From Apus apus (Eukaryota; Chordata; Aves; Apodiformes; Apodidae): DNA of 64,000 nt. Position numbers and translations under genes: made by a program. The notes below the pieces were generated by a model. The model was given only the letters and a program-made list of their open reading frames with translations, ran no database searches and was not told where the DNA came from. Numbering within the stretch: position 1 is the stretch's first letter; every line of letters starts with the position of its first letter. Below are positions 11,501 to 30,117 of the stretch, one piece after another. The stretch spans positions 62,038,405-62,102,404 of the forward strand of contig NC_067312.1 in assembly GCF_020740795.1 (NCBI RefSeq), given 5' to 3'.

Positions 11501-14500
11501 CTGGATAATAATGCTATTGTTACAATTTTGGGTTAGGAAAAGCTTAAAGACAGTGTGCAAGGGTTCCAGTTTCCTCTTGAAGTGAAGAAGATAAGAAATG
11601 TTCTGCATTATTTGCACTCTTGTCCTTCCATTCTATTTTGGATAAAGTGATGCCTGATACTGAACTAGCCATAGTGTTTCACTTGCTTGTAATTAAACTC
11701 TTCCATTAGTTGCAGGTGCTGTAAGGCTGCAGTTCATGAGATTGTTTAAACATTGTGGAATGGCAGAGGACAGTTTTCCAACAGCTATATGCAATGATCA
11801 AGCATACTTTTCCACTTTATTAAATAACATATTGCAACATTTTTAAAAGAAAAGAAAAAAAGGAATTTTTAAGTTTTGAAAAAGTAATGTTAAGTGTAAT
11901 TTTTTATTTACTTCCACATCTTTACCACTGAGCTTGAGAAAGGAAGATCTGAACAGCTCTTATGCCTTTTCATTTCACACTGAATTTATAGGAAGTTTCC
12001 AAATATCGGTCAACTTGGCAGGAATAAATGTAGACCAAATGGTGTAATCCCCACAAGGAAGCATAATTCTCTCATGAGGTATTTACAATAGCAAGCTTGG
12101 AAATCCAACAATAGGTTATATTGTTAATAGGTTGTTTATAGCCTCTTTTATTGACTGATTCATTCTTAATTGTAACAGATTTAGTTGCCTAACATTCTTC
12201 ATATGGCATGAAGTTTGTTGTCCACTGTTGCTTTAAGAATTCTCTCAGGTAGTAGAAAGTATCATTCTGACATAAATCAAGAAATAGGACATATATAGTA
12301 CCTTGAAAAGTTCAGAAGTTCCCTGAAATGTAGCTGAACTTTCTGATGCTCCCTTCCTGTGACCCTCCAATAACCCTTATCTCCCCTGCCTTCATGGCCC
12401 TTTAATGTTTCCCTGGCTCTCCTTTCCCTTCATCCTTTTAAAGAGCTTGGCTTCTTCCCAACGTGTATTCATCCAAAAGGCCACCCTCTTTGGAAACTCT
12501 CCCAGTCTTTGAAAGGGACTTGCAGTAGAGTAGCCTCAATGCTAGTTTGCAGATTTAAATTCTACTTACTGTCAATCCATTCACCTAACTGAATCACATG
12601 CACGACCTGATGGAAAATTACGAACTGCTGCAGTGACAAATTATGGTACAAAGTTATCAGCCTTCTATAAAGTTAAGGTTACAAAATTTAGGCCATTTAA
12701 AAGGAAAACAAGGGAAAGGCTTTGGGGTTTGTTGTACAAAGAACTTTTGTCATGCTTTCTACACAATTAGAAAAGATTTTTACAATCAGAGATCATTGCT
12801 GGTGAGGGCAAAAAATATTTCTTAAAAATAGGATATCACAGGTGGAAATCCTCTAGCTATCCAAATACAATTAATTGCTACTGTGCTTTGTCAGTTTGTG
12901 GTATGCTTTCCACTAGATGTTTCACAATTATACATTGAATAGGATTCACATAAAAACCTCATTTTTTTAACATCTGAAACAAAAATTCCAATGCTACAGT
13001 TTTGTATATCCTTTAAAATACTTTATATGCTTATCTGACAGCTTAAGACGTGAGAGGATGCTGTAACTTGTACTTAACTATATTTTTCCGCAGACTGCAG
13101 TTATCAAATAGAGTTTTAAGGGAGGTGGAAACTTTGAGTGCTAAGTATAATATCCCTCAATAACTTTATTTTTAACATCTAACTGTAACACACTTGTTCA
13201 CAGATTCCCTCTGATGGTCTTCACATCTTCCAGTTTGCATACGAACAAGTCTGAGCTTCACATGAAATTTTCTAAAATGAGAAGTGTCACAAGTGTCCAT
13301 GGAATATCTGATTATGTGAATATTTAAGCCAGCAGTGTGAATGCTGCAATCTAAACACCTTTGTGTCCCTGGCATCATGGGAACCTGGTGACAACTTGTT
13401 TTTTTCACAGTTGCCCATGTCCTTAAGGTATCCTCTGGAATATTTTTAAGAGACTAAAATCAGCTGAGTGCTTCTCAGTATCACAGGCAAAGTTTGTTTG
13501 TAACCTGAAAGGGTAAAGACAAACCTGTGTCCTCGCCCTTGATTGTAGTAAAATTCAGTCCCTGGGTTCAGAGATGGGAATGATAAGGGTGAAATGGCTT
13601 TTGACATAACAGCTTGGAGCAGAGCTGGGTTGGTTGCTGGCAGCAGAGAATGTAACCTGACATGGATCAGTGAGATCCCTGGGTAGGTACGTTTGGGAGT
13701 TAGGAACCCCCTAAAAATTTGGAATGGTTGAGATAACGTTTAAAATACTCAGTAATAGCAAGGTAACTCTTAAGTCAAAGGAAGAGCTGGCAAACCCAGA
13801 ACAGTGGCCATTGTGCCTTGACCCTAACTTTGGTGGCAAAATAAGCAATAATCAGCTGTTTCTTCTGTTATCAAGGAGACAACAGTGATCTTGCTATCCT
13901 TGGCAGTTGCGTAACCTCTTATTTGTGGATGACTAAAGTTAGCCAGCAAGTTATTTTGTATTTGTGCAATAAAACAATAACCTATACAGTAACATACTTA
14001 GAGTCTGAATTTTATTTTCTGACCCCTGGAAGACCAGCACAAAATATTATCTGTGTGAAAAATGGATATTTAAGTGATACAACACAAAGTTGTCTGTATT
14101 CAGGGAGAGACTGCAAATGGAAAAACTGAAATATGTTTAGCATTGACTTCTTGAGACTTAACCAATGTGGTGCTCTTATCTTCTCATATGGCATGTGCTT
14201 CAGCCCCCAAATCACCTCAGTAGCTCTTATTGATAATCTTGCTCCATTTTAATAGTATTTCTCCTTTACAGGGAGAATCAAGACTTGTCAGAGAAATTGA
14301 GATAACAAATCACAAGTGCTGAGTAAAGGGGCTTAATATTTCCTTCAGCCTAAAGACTGGGAACATTTTACTTGCTAACTATCCTTTGGAGATTGAACAT
14401 GAGCATGGCTCTGTTAAGCAACTTATTTTAATTTCTCTTGAGACAGGGAAAGTATGTTTAATGTAATGGTTAAGCTTAAAATTAAGTAGTTTAGAAATTA

Positions 14501-14828
14501 AAGTCTATGTCAGAAATATCAGCTCTGTCAATAACTGAAAATAAAGAATATTGATTATACTCAAACCCACATGTATTTCAGTAGCTTCAAATTGTGCAAA
14601 GCCATCTTCTTTCGTATTCCTCATGACTTCACACCCCTTGAGACTGGAATTTCAGATTTACATTTTTCAGCTTATCATTAGATATATGCTATGTTTGATG
14701 CTATTTGTCTGCTATTTAAAAATTCAACAAAGTAGTAAGGTAAACTCATCCTGGTGATAAATCACTGGTCGGTAGCCTTAACAAGAGAGATGGTGTTAAT
14801 TAATATGTACTAATTGAATTTGTTGCAG
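5582..14828 (+). other. Intron 1 of ZNF474 (about 9.2 kb), no gene recognised
   Basis: AT-rich intronic sequence bounded by gtaatg (5582) and a cag at 14826-14828 preceded by a TACTAAT branch-point word. No CR1, LTR or coding exon was recognised. Scattered frames up to about 120 codons carry no familiar motif and are expected by chance in DNA this AT-rich. Confidence 0.5.
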
Positions 14829-15726
<898 letters not shown>

Positions 15727-17695
15727 TGAGAGGTGTGGATGCATTTTGATGCTAGGCACTCCAAGGGAGACTGAGTTCCAATCAAATTTAAAATAACTTA
15801 TTTTCAGAAGGATCTTCTGGCTACATGCAAACATTTCTCTGCTAGTAGCTAAAGGGAAGGAGAATACTGAGTACGCATGGGAAACTAGTTACTCCTGTTT
15901 CTTTTGATTTTCCTGTTGAAAGAGGATAGTTGGGTTCTCATGCTCTTGAACTGTGAGAGTTATGTCCCTAAAAGTGATCGTTGTGTGCTATATTTCTCTA
16001 GGAGATTCTACCAAGCAGCTTAGGCAAGCTTTGAATTTGTATGTTTTAGCAGGTACTAGGGGGTTATATTTAGTTAACATGAAAGAAAATATTTCATTAT
16101 CCTGTAAACACTCCAGTGATTTTCAGCTTTTACTGTTGCTCTTACCCTTGGTGTGGAACACAAATTTACTGAGGACTTTGTGTTCAAAGGCAGCAACTCA
16201 GAGTATAACAACAACACAATAAAAAAGGCTGCACATTTATTTCCACTGAATTTGATTCAAGATCCAAGAAAAAAGAAGCTGATTCACATTATCCAAAAGC
16301 TAAACAAAGTTTTGGAAAATGGTGGGGTTTTTTCTGCATTTGTTTCTGCACAAGCTCTCTTTTGGCCAGGAGTTTTGTAAAAAGATAGATGTCTAAATTT
16401 AGGTTCAGTGTCTACAACAGAAGACTTTTTTTTAGTGGGAGTTGGACTCCTGATTGCCTACATTATTTTCAAAATGGGATTTAGCTTTCCCAGTCACCAA
16501 AGGAATGCAATGCTATGCAGAGCATTTCTAAAACCGTTTTAAAAGTCAAAATATGCTGTATTTCAGTTTTCTGATTGCTGAATAAAATGAGATAATAGCA
16601 TTAGCCCTACAAATATGAGAATAAAGACAATGTGAAGCATTTTTATATTATGTTATTTGATGCCACTGATTGATATATGCTGGTAAATTAGGTCCACTCC
16701 CCAGGTCTTTTACAGGTAATTTCAAATAACCCACAAATGGTTCAAAGAGCTGCATAGATGCATCTATAGGTATAGGAAAGGAGATGTTCTTGTTGTGTTA
16801 CACTACACTGTACCGTTTACTGAAGAACTAGCCTTGTTCTACAGATGATTGTTCAATGGAAGGCATGGGCATTAAGCAGAGATTTTTGTCTTCCACACAT
16901 AACTCTGCATGTTTAAAAAATAAGGGGGGTGGGGACAGAATGTCCACAGTTGCAACGTCGTAAAAAACCAAGTGTAGCGTGTGGTTTGGCATTGAGTGAC
17001 TCTGTAAAAATGTTGCCTTCTTGCACAACATATCTGGCCCCTGTGTGGATTCAGCACATCTGCTTACTTGTTGAGCAACAACATTATTACCACTTTTTCC
17101 TTCTGTGAGCTCTGTAGAGCCAGGATTAAATGTGTTCAAATCTGTTCTCCCTTCTGTGTGAACAACAGGTTTCCTCATTTACTTCCAAGCAGTGACAGTT
17201 CATCAGTTGCAGCAGAACTAATAAGGCTTTACAGCTTGCAGTTTGTAATTGACTCTGGAGGACTTTATTATTAACAATGACTTTGAGGAAAGGATGATGG
17301 ATTTTACTTCTTGGAGGTCCTTTATTTAATTATTTTTAGATCTGTCCTTTTGTACAGAGGTAAGCAATAAAGGCAGAGGTAAGAATGGAGAAAGTGGAAG
17401 ACATGTTCTGTGATCACTGGTAATGTTCAGGACTGGCAGACTGCTTGTAAGAGGTTGTCAAAGGAAGTCTATTTTCCATAGGTTTAAATTTTCTGTGTGA
17501 GGTTCCTCACCTTCAGTTGAGAGTTTAGAAAAGTCCACACACACATTGAAGGATGTTGAAAAAGAACTAACGTCATGGAAGAACAGTAGCTCATGTTGAA
17601 CAGAAAGTTCATGTTGAGCTTTTCATCAACCAACACCCCCAGGTCCTTTTCTTTAGGGCTGTTCTTAATTCATTCTCTGTCCAGCCTGTATTTGT

Positions 17696-17779
17696 TCATA
17701 GAATCATAGAATCATAGAATCATAGAATCATAGAATCATAGAATCATAGAATCATAGAATCATAGAATCATAGAATCAT
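17696..17779. repeat. (TCATAGAA)n CR1 3' octamer array
   Basis: About ten tandem perfect copies of an 8-bp unit form the 3' tail of the inner CR1. Chicken CR1 copies usually carry only two to four units, so this array has expanded as a microsatellite. Confidence 0.95.
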
Positions 17780-18179
17780 AGGGGTTGGAAGGGACCTCGA
17801 AAGATCATCCAGTCCAACCCCCCTGCCAGAGCAGGGTCATCTAGAGCACATCACACAGGAACGTGTCCAGGCGGGTTTTGAATGTCTCCAGAGAAGGAGA
17901 CTCCACAACCTCTCTGGGCAGCCTGTTCCAGTGCTCTGTCACTCTCACAGTAAAAAACATTTTTCGAATATTCACCTTGAACCTCCTATGCTCCAATTTG
18001 ATCCCATTACCCCTTGTCCTGTCACTGGTCAACACTGAGAAAAGCCTAACTCCATCTCCCTGACACTCACCCCTTACATATTTGTAAACATTGATGAGGT
18101 CACCCCTCAGTCTCCTTTTCTCCAAGCTAAAGAGACCCAGCTCCCTCAGCCTTTCCTCATAAGGGAGATGATCCACTCA
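17697..18179 (-). mobile_element. Younger 5'-truncated CR1 inserted into the older CR1
   Basis: The left end is the CR1 3' terminal array, perfect TCATAGAA octamers to about 17779, then the familiar GGTTGGAAGGGACCTC 3' UTR. An intact minus-strand frame at 17841-18176 encodes the ORF2 C-terminus ([37 protein letters not shown]). The element stops near 18179, where the older CR1 resumes at TGGAATTGTC. The junction therefore marks a clean insertion with little or no target duplication, as is usual for CR1. Confidence 0.92.
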
Positions 18180-21100
18180 TGGAATTGTCCTGAGCCATGT
18201 GCAGGACCTTGCACTTGGCCTTGTTGAACTTCATGCAGTTTCCGTTGGCCCGCCTCACAAGCCTGTCAAGGTCCCTCTGGATGGCATTCATTCCCTCCAG
18301 TGGGTTGGCTGTACCACACAGCTTGGTGCTACCAGCAAACTTGCTGAGGCTGCACTCAATCCCACTTTCCATATCACCAGCAGAGATGTTAAACAGCACC
18401 AGTCACAACACCAACCCTTCAAGAATGTCAGTCGTCACTGATCTCAACTTGGAGCTCAAGCCATTGACCACAATTCTTTGAGTGCGACCATCCAGACAAA
18501 TCCTTATCCACCACGTGGTCCATCTGTCAAGTCCATTTCTCTGCAATTCAGAGACAAGGATGTCATGTGGGATAGTGTCCAATGCTTTGCACAAGTCCAG
18601 GTAGATGACATCAGTTGCTCTTCCCTTGTCCACTAATGCTGAAACCTTGTCATAGAAGGCCACCAAATTTGTCAGGCACAATTTGCCCTTAGTGAAGCCG
18701 TGTTTGCTTTCACCACTTGCCTCCACATTTTCCATGTGTCTTAGCTGAGCTTTCAGGAGGATCTTCTCCATGATCTTGACAGGCACAGAGGTGAGACTGA
18801 CTGGCCTGTAGTTCCCTGAGTCTTCCTTTTTTCCTCTTTTCAAAAGTAGGGGGTTTGTTTCCCCTTTTCCAGTCAGTGGGAACTGTGAAGTGCAGGATCA
18901 ACTAGACTAGTATCATTAATGACAAAAATGTACTCAGTTCTGTGTTACATGCCTTAAGAGCTGGACACTCAACAGCCTCTGTAAGCCATCTCTTCCTCCA
19001 ACTGTCCTTGCTCTCAGAATGCATGAACACATCTGAATTAACAATGCCTGGCTGTGTGAAGCAAACAACAGCCTATGCTTAGAGAGACTCTCAAGGATCA
19101 CATCAGCTCTGGTGTGTTTTGAATTCTGCTGTGATACCCCAGACAATGGAAGTGATGTCTGGGACTACTGAAATTCAGACTTGCCCTAAAGCAGAGTGTG
19201 TTTTTCATTCTTTCATAGACCAAAATGTCTGCTACATGTAAGTGAGTACTAATGACTTGCTGTGGGTGTATGTGTTACAGTTTTTTGGCAACAGAGACCG
19301 CCTGTCCTAAAATCCTATCAGACATGTCACTAGCATCTGATGCTGCCATCTGCTGTTTTCTTATCGAGTTAATTATCTAAAAATAGGATCTGTGTTCTAC
19401 CTTTACAGTATTGTAGAGCATATCAACACAGCATAAGTCTTGAAAACTTGTGTAACAACAAAATATTGGTGTTGTATCTTGCTCTAGCATAAAGTCATCT
19501 AGTCACTTAGTAAAAACTACTCCAGATGCTGTGTAAAACTAATGAAAGCTGGAAGTCAGTGATAAACTTTGTTTGCCTCAGTTGCAACAGTTTTTTACAT
19601 CTTCTTTTGAGAATACTGTTAAATATACTTGCAAGTATAGAAAATCAGATCAGAATTGACAGTGAATGGATAGTTTGAATGAAACATACTGAATGTTGTC
19701 ATGGAGAATGATTGATTGAGCTTTCTGCCTTTCTGCTTTTATACAAATTCCATATTCATTATACTGATATATTTCTTTTAAAAGACAGTAGCACATTAGG
19801 AGTAAAAAGGGATATTCTAGTGCTTTCAGTGGAGTAAAATCTTAAAATACCTGCACTATTGGGCAGAAGTGCCTTGCTGTTAAATGAAATTTCATATAGA
19901 GGCATATGACCAATTCTGATGTTTGTCTGCTGCTGCATCGGGACAGTGGCTGAAGGCACTCCAGAAGGCTGTTAAATGCACCTTTGATTGATCATGAGAG
20001 CCGTGTCACAGCTTGTCCCAATCTCTTATGCTGAATGCCTCTTACTTTTCAGAGAGGAATGTGGAGAAAGGGCTGCTTTCATAGAATACAATGCTGTTGC
20101 TCAGTGTTTGTACCAGTCTTTTCCTGAGCCTCTGTTCCTTGGGTGATTCGAGCTTGGGACGAAAGCTCTGGCCACAGAAATAAATAAACAAATAAGAAAG
20201 GCAGGGGTGTGTGCAGTCCTGAATGATAAATATTTATGGAGAGGAGTTTGGGAGTCAGTCTTATTTGATGTATTTAATAAGAAATTAAAAGCTTTGTGCG
20301 GAATGGGAGGATTTGACCTTATGTGACACCATAACAGCAGTCTGGGGCTAACCTCAAGTAATGTCAGGTCTATTGAAAATACATAGTTGCATAGCCCTTT
20401 GAGCTAAATAACTTCATTCATGGTCATGCAGACATACTTAGCAGTTTTGGAGAAAAAAAAAAAAAAAGAAAATACTGAGACATGAGAGGAAAGCCTAACT
20501 GCTCTATTAGGTATTTGTAGGTATTTTTATATCAACACATATCCTCAGGAACAGACCTGCCCTAGAACTCTTTTTAAAAGTGAAAAACAAAGCACTGAGC
20601 AGACAGCCTAGCCACTGGCCTGTGAGTAGTTTGGGTTGGAAAATTGTGGTGATTCCAAAAATAGTTTATTTTCAAACTGCAGGCCTCCAGATGTTACATT
20701 TGGGATAGGCACACTCTGAAGAGAAATATAAATGAAAGATAAATATCATCAGCTGTAGAAATTCCAAATAAAGCTTATCATACCTCAGATTCCACAGTTA
20801 AACAACAAAAGAGCTGTTACTACCAATTATAAAGCTATTCTTCTTCAGGCTTTATTTTTCAGTTTTTTAACGTGTGTATTTGCGAAGAGGAATTTGTGTG
20901 TGTAATCTGTTGTGTGGTGATGGGTGAAACTCATTACATTTCTGGAAAAAAAAATCCACCCTTAGAGTGATCCGATTGTTTTTAATTAGTTCCCATCTCT
21001 GCTATTGTTTCTGTACGGTTTTTAATTGTGGAGGTTACAAAGCAGTGACATTTCTACTTGAAGATATTTCTGAAACATTTTTTTCACAGCCAGGATTTAG

Positions 21101-23474
21101 TTATGAGTCAATCCTGATTGTTAACTTTGGAAAACAGAATCCTCTGTTTAGCTGCAAGCCTGGCTTTGCCCAGTTATAACACAAAACCCACCTGCAAATG
21201 CTCTGTCAGTACCTGGAGGGACCACCATACTGCTCATTCACACTTTAAGTTTTAGGTTTGTTCTTTACTAAAACAACCATCTCACAAGTGGAGAAATGTA
21301 TCCAGATTGGACTGGATGGAGGTCACTAACTTTTACCTTGCAGGTCTGTGGCTGCTGTTCAACAGTAAGATACCACAATTACTTTAGAGCAAGTGTAGTG
21401 GATTTGGATGAAGCAGTCAATGATAAAAGACTGTCTCCATTCAGTAGGGAAATATTACTAAGATTAAAAAACCTATATGATTTTAACAACTATATGTATG
21501 TTAAATTTATTGGGAGTATTTTTTTTTTCAGTGACTTTTCACCTGTCTCATATAATGATTTTAAGTATCCCTTTGCTTTTATTACATTGCCCTATATGAT
21601 GGAAATGGTTGTGACACTGCAGTCTAAGTAAGCGTGGTTTCCATTTGAACTAGAACTCCTTTTTCCCATTCTAGTAGTATGTTAAGAGTCCTTACAAACA
21701 GAATGTGAATCAAATTCCTCTTCCCTAGTTTTCAGCCAACAAATAATCTCTTTTACTTTACGGCAGGAACCTTACTAATGAAAACTTGAGGGGGAAAATA
21801 TGTTCTTAGTGTTTTTACACCTGGTGGTTTTTTTTATAGAACCATTTCTAAAATGCTATAGACATACCCATAACAAGCATGCACGCTGAAATGAGTCTCC
21901 TGACTTCAGGACTTTGTATTATAGTGTCCTTATCTAAAGCCCTCCAGAGCCTACAAAGAAACACACATGGCCTTCAGAAGACTCTGTCTGGACCCAGAAT
22001 CTTATCTCCGAATCAGACAGAAGTCTAGCTCAAGAAGTGAAGTAAGGAAGTCGGTGAAAGTTGATAATGAAAAATTAGAGGGCATTCTTTAAATAGCTGT
22101 TGCTATATTCAGCTATGAATAGCAAGAGAAGGTTATATATAAAATACCTTGTTATCAAAGATGGGTAAGGAAATTCCATTTGAAAGTTAAGATGATGAAA
22201 ATGTCCTTGGAAAGGCTATCTTTGGGTAAGTTATGTTTTAATTCACTATGAGAATTTTCCTTATTAAGTTCAACGTTTCCCAGCAAAAATATCCCTCGTA
22301 AAGTAGTACTTCTTCATGTAATTGAGTTTACATGTGTGACACAGGAAAGAAAGCTTCTGCAGATTGTTCTCTAATGGCATTTTCAGAGTGTAGCCCAAAT
22401 GCAAGAAGAGCTGCCCAGAATTTCTTGAATACACTGATGGGCTGACAGAGTCATAAATACTGGAATAGGTTAATCTTTGTTTTACACAGCATCAGAGGAA
22501 AAAAATAAATCCCCACCTCCCTTTCTTGAGTGAGAAAGTCTTCCCATGTTTGGTCTGGCATGGCAGTCCCTCTACCTTTAGGAGGGCAGGGTATAGCTTG
22601 TCTCTTACTGCTATTCTGCAGTAAGGAGTGCAGGAAATGCTGGCAGTTGTAAGATCCATCAGTGTGCCTCAAAGTGCTGTCTCTGCAGTACATTTTTACA
22701 CTACTCCTGGAGTAGGGCTGGTACTGACACCACGCCTAACCCAAGATGTGCCTAAGGACACAGCTGAATTCCTAATCTGCAATGCCACAGTAATTATATA
22801 TTTTTCAAGCTTAGAATATGCATTTGTGGGGTTTGGGCTTGAGGGAATTTTTTCTTCCGTTGAGCTGTTTTTCTCTGTGAACAAAAGTAGATCTGCAGTT
22901 CAAAAATACTGACTGGCTTGGAGTCCAGTCCTGCCCTTGCTGCAGTCACTGGCGAAGTTCACACTGAGGCCTTTGGGAAAAACAAGGAACACTTCTTTTT
23001 TTTTGTCCCCTATCCTGGAATATCCTGGATCAGTATTAATCCTTCAAAGCCAACAGTGTGAGGTTAGGGACTACACAAGCTTGAGACAGCTGTCCACACT
23101 GTCCAGCGTGAGAGAGATGCTAAGGCTGGACATTGCATATTAGCTGTGTTCTGCCTTGAGATGAGGGTCTTTCTGCTACTGCACTAGATATCAGCAGTTC
23201 AGCTGATACCTGCTGAAGAAGCTTTTGTTGCTGCTTTCCTTGTTACTTCTGTTTGGTAGACGGAAAAAAGGGCTTCAACATTTAGGACACTGTGTTGCAG
23301 TAACTTGATCAAGCAGAGGAGTTGTTTCTGCATGTGAAGACTCAGCATTTCCATGACGTTGATGGTGAAAAAATAAAGGAGCTACATAGCTAACTGTTAA
23401 TTAGGTGACACACATGAATTTTCAGCCTAGTGTCTGCAGAAAGAGCCTACCTGTTCTAGGTGGTCAGTTAATGA

Positions 23475-27402
<3,928 letters not shown>

Positions 27403-28070
27403 AGTGGATGTAACACACAAGCATACCTATGCATGCATGCTCACACCCACCCACCCCTGTGTGTATGTGTGTGCATGAATACACACATGCACCTATACCT
27501 TTCAGCCAAACTGTGAGAGAAATGAAATCCAGCTGGAGAACAGAGGGCATGAAAACTGCACTGTGTCATCAGATCACGTGATCCAAAAGCCCCTGGAGTA
27601 AAATCAGCAGTTGCTACTGTAATGTCAAGTCTAATGTGTTGATTTTTTAGCCCAGCAGTAGCAAAAATGCCTCCTCTTTTCTATCAATCAGGTAGTGTCA
27701 CCTTGAAACCACAGTTTGAGAGGGATGGCATATGAATACTTGAGCATGTTGAATATCATCTTCCTTCTCCTGGTCCTGTGCTTAGTTGTGTGCAAGAGAA
27801 CACAAGTAAAGAATCTTCCCAGTTTCTTTTCTGTATTGCTGTGCTGTCTTCAACTCTGGGAATGAAGGCAGTGTCTTCATCTCAAGCATATTCTTTAGCC
27901 CCACTTCTTTCACAGCCTTTCAGATTTAGCTATCTGGATGCTTGAAAGAACTTGTGCCTTCTGCATGCATTTCCCATTTTTTTACATGGCATAGAGGTTT
28001 TTGTTTGTTTGTTTATTTGTTTTTTCTTATTCAGCAAAGGACAGAAATAAATGATCCGTAGCTGTTAGAG
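27403..28070 (+). other. ZNF474: Probable 3' UTR of ZNF474
   Basis: Non-coding sequence from the stop codon to just beyond the first AATAAA. It opens with an alternating purine-pyrimidine, CA/TG- and CATG-rich stretch at about 27415-27490. The extent is inferred from the poly(A) signal only. Confidence 0.5.
28046..28051 (+). terminator. Candidate polyadenylation signal AATAAA
   Basis: This is the first canonical AATAAA after the ZNF474 stop, about 640 bp downstream. Other AATAAA words occur at 28782-28787 and 29767-29772, so longer 3' ends are possible. Confidence 0.5.
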
Positions 28071-29829
28071 ATCTTTCACTGCAGAGATCCACAAAAGAGT
28101 ATCCCCCAGGGATCCATCTTGTGGTCTTACTTTTCAGCAGATCTGTGAGACTGGGAGAGTTGGTATAATCTCAGGAGCTCTCTTGGCACACAAGGACATT
28201 TGTCTGCATGTCCCTTACTCGGTGAATATATTTATCTACTGTTCCAGAAACTGAAGCATCAGACAACTTTCAGGAAATAAGATTTTCAATGAGGAATAAC
28301 TCGTTGAATCTCAGTAGAAGAAAAGCCAAGGTGATGTTGATGAGGAAAATTAATGATTTGAAATTTTTTTCCTTTTTATAGAAGGCTTGTCTGCTTAGTG
28401 CAAGGACCTCCAGCTTAACTAATCATAAAAACCAAGTAGGTCCTTTGGGTTTGTTGGTTTGTGGGCTGTTTGTGTATTCTTGTCCCTCTTTGGCACAAGA
28501 ATATTAATTGACTCACATTTAAGGCTTAAATCCATGAAGCACTCCCTTGTGGGACTGGCTGATTTTAGAAAACACCCCAGAAGTTTCCTTTGCTTGGAGC
28601 ATTTCTTGCTAAGTAATGATACTGACTATGTGATTTTTCCTCAGGTCAATAAGCCAATCATGAAAAAAAAAAATAAAAAAAAAAATTAGAAGGCAGTGAC
28701 GCACATCTTTATCATGAACTTGGTAAAAGAAAGCATATTTTTATAACAAGACCAAACAAGCGTGGTGCATCAGATGGCTCAAATAAAGTACCACCCTACC
28801 CTCTGTGCCAAATGTGACCATAACAGGGTGCCAGTATGTGCAAGAATGATAGGTATTATGAAAGAAAGGGGTGGGCAAAATGTTTGAATGTGCTATTTTG
28901 AAAAATGCTTTTATGTTACATGGCATGAGTGTCAAAAAAATCATCCCTTTAACAAGGTACTGCAGAAAGCACATTTTATTTTCTTACTTTGAAGTGATTT
29001 TAGAAGTAGTCAGTGAGGTTATTAAAAAGGTATGACAAAATCCAATATAAGATGCTAGCCAGCAGTGCAGGCTTCCTGATACCATAAAAGAAGCTGTACT
29101 TCATGTATGTTTTCACCTTCAGGTTTAAGGCCAAGAGCTGGCTGTTACGTATGGTGTTACCAATGTAACTTTTCTCAGAGCATTTACACATACTACCACA
29201 CTTAAAAATCAGATGAAGTGAATGTCTTCATACACACAAAAATGAAATATGAGCAACTTTTCTTTTCCAAGCTGTCAAGCTGTGTGATTTGTGGCGTAAG
29301 TGAAATAAGAAGTACAATCATTGTTCTGTTATTCGATGAGTGCCCCTGACTCCATCCCTGGCAGGCTGTTAATTCAGGATGGGAAAGATACCAGCATTCT
29401 TTGATTAAAATAATTTCCAAAACAATCAATGGCACATCAGCAGCCCTTTCACTTTCAGAATGAGAATTTTATTGTCTGAAGATAGGTATCTTCAGGAGTC
29501 AAAGGTTCAATTTCTCTTCTACAGTGTAAAGCTGTGTAAACCCTGCAGATCTGTCCTTGTTAATGTCTCCAATGTAAGGAGAATCGCTGTTGGAGCTGGA
29601 CTGGTGTCATTCCTCGTTCTTTTGTCTGGAAAGAGACATGTGGCCTGAGGAAAGAACAACAGAGGCACTGATTTGTGATTGCTAGAATGGCTCCTAGGAG
29701 CAAGCATCATGTACTGCAACACTGATATTAACCTTACTTCTAGTGCCCTGTTGTGTGTTGCCACAAAATAAAGAAGCTCCTGAAGCTATATAACTGAAGT
29801 ATGGTTTCCACATCAGCCTCTGAAGGAGG
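28071..29829. other. Intergenic DNA 3' of ZNF474
   Basis: AT-rich sequence with a 27-base nearly pure A run at about 28661-28687. No exon or known repeat was recognised. If one of the later AATAAA signals is used, part of this is 3' UTR. Confidence 0.5.
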
Positions 29830-30117
29830 CCTTCAAGCTGCAACAGGGGAGGTTTAGACTGGACATTCACAAAAAAAAATCACAGAAGGAGTGGTTAGAC
29901 ACTGGAATAGGCTGCCTAGGGAGGTGTTTGAGTCACCATCCCTGGATATGTTTAAGGGTCATTTGGATGTGGTGCTGGTGGATCTGGTTTAGGGGAGAAC
30001 TTTATAGAGTATTGATGATGTTTGGACTCAGTGATCCCAAGGGTCTCTTGCAACCCAAACAGTTCTATGATTCTATGATTCTATGATTCTATGATTCTAT
30101 GATTCTATGATTCTATG
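29830..30117 (+). mobile_element. CR1 3' fragment, sense, with octamer tail
   Basis: The sequence shows the CR1 3' consensus running rightward: GAATAGGCTGCCTAGGGAGG, then TTTGGACTCAGTGATCC, and it ends in about six TTCTATGA octamers at 30062-30117. It is strongly 5' truncated. Positions 29831-30041 are almost identical to the reverse complement of 30817-31027 in the next CR1. Confidence 0.93.

Larger units (their letters stand above)
17608..18890 (-). mobile_element. Old CR1 fragment (ORF2 RT region), split by a second CR1
   Basis: Two CR1 pieces, about 17608-17696 and 18180-18890, are collinear with the uninterrupted copy at 42360-43130. The right piece, read on the minus strand, encodes reverse-transcriptase remnants. 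[11 protein letters not shown] and a [14 protein letters not shown] block are recognisable, then a damaged active site reads FAGSTKL where CR1 has FADDTKL. Frames are broken, so the element is dead. It is truncated at both ends and lies antisense inside ZNF474 intron 2. Confidence 0.88.

Noticed and set aside
17863..18481. Plus-strand frames across the intron 2 CR1
   Set aside because: Shadows of CR1 ORF2, which reads on the minus strand.
21296..21631. 111-codon frame in intron 2, preceded by a ttgcag at 21339-21344
   Set aside because: The translation is hydrophobic and unfamiliar, and including it would break the clean phase-0 junction between the two ZNF474 exons.
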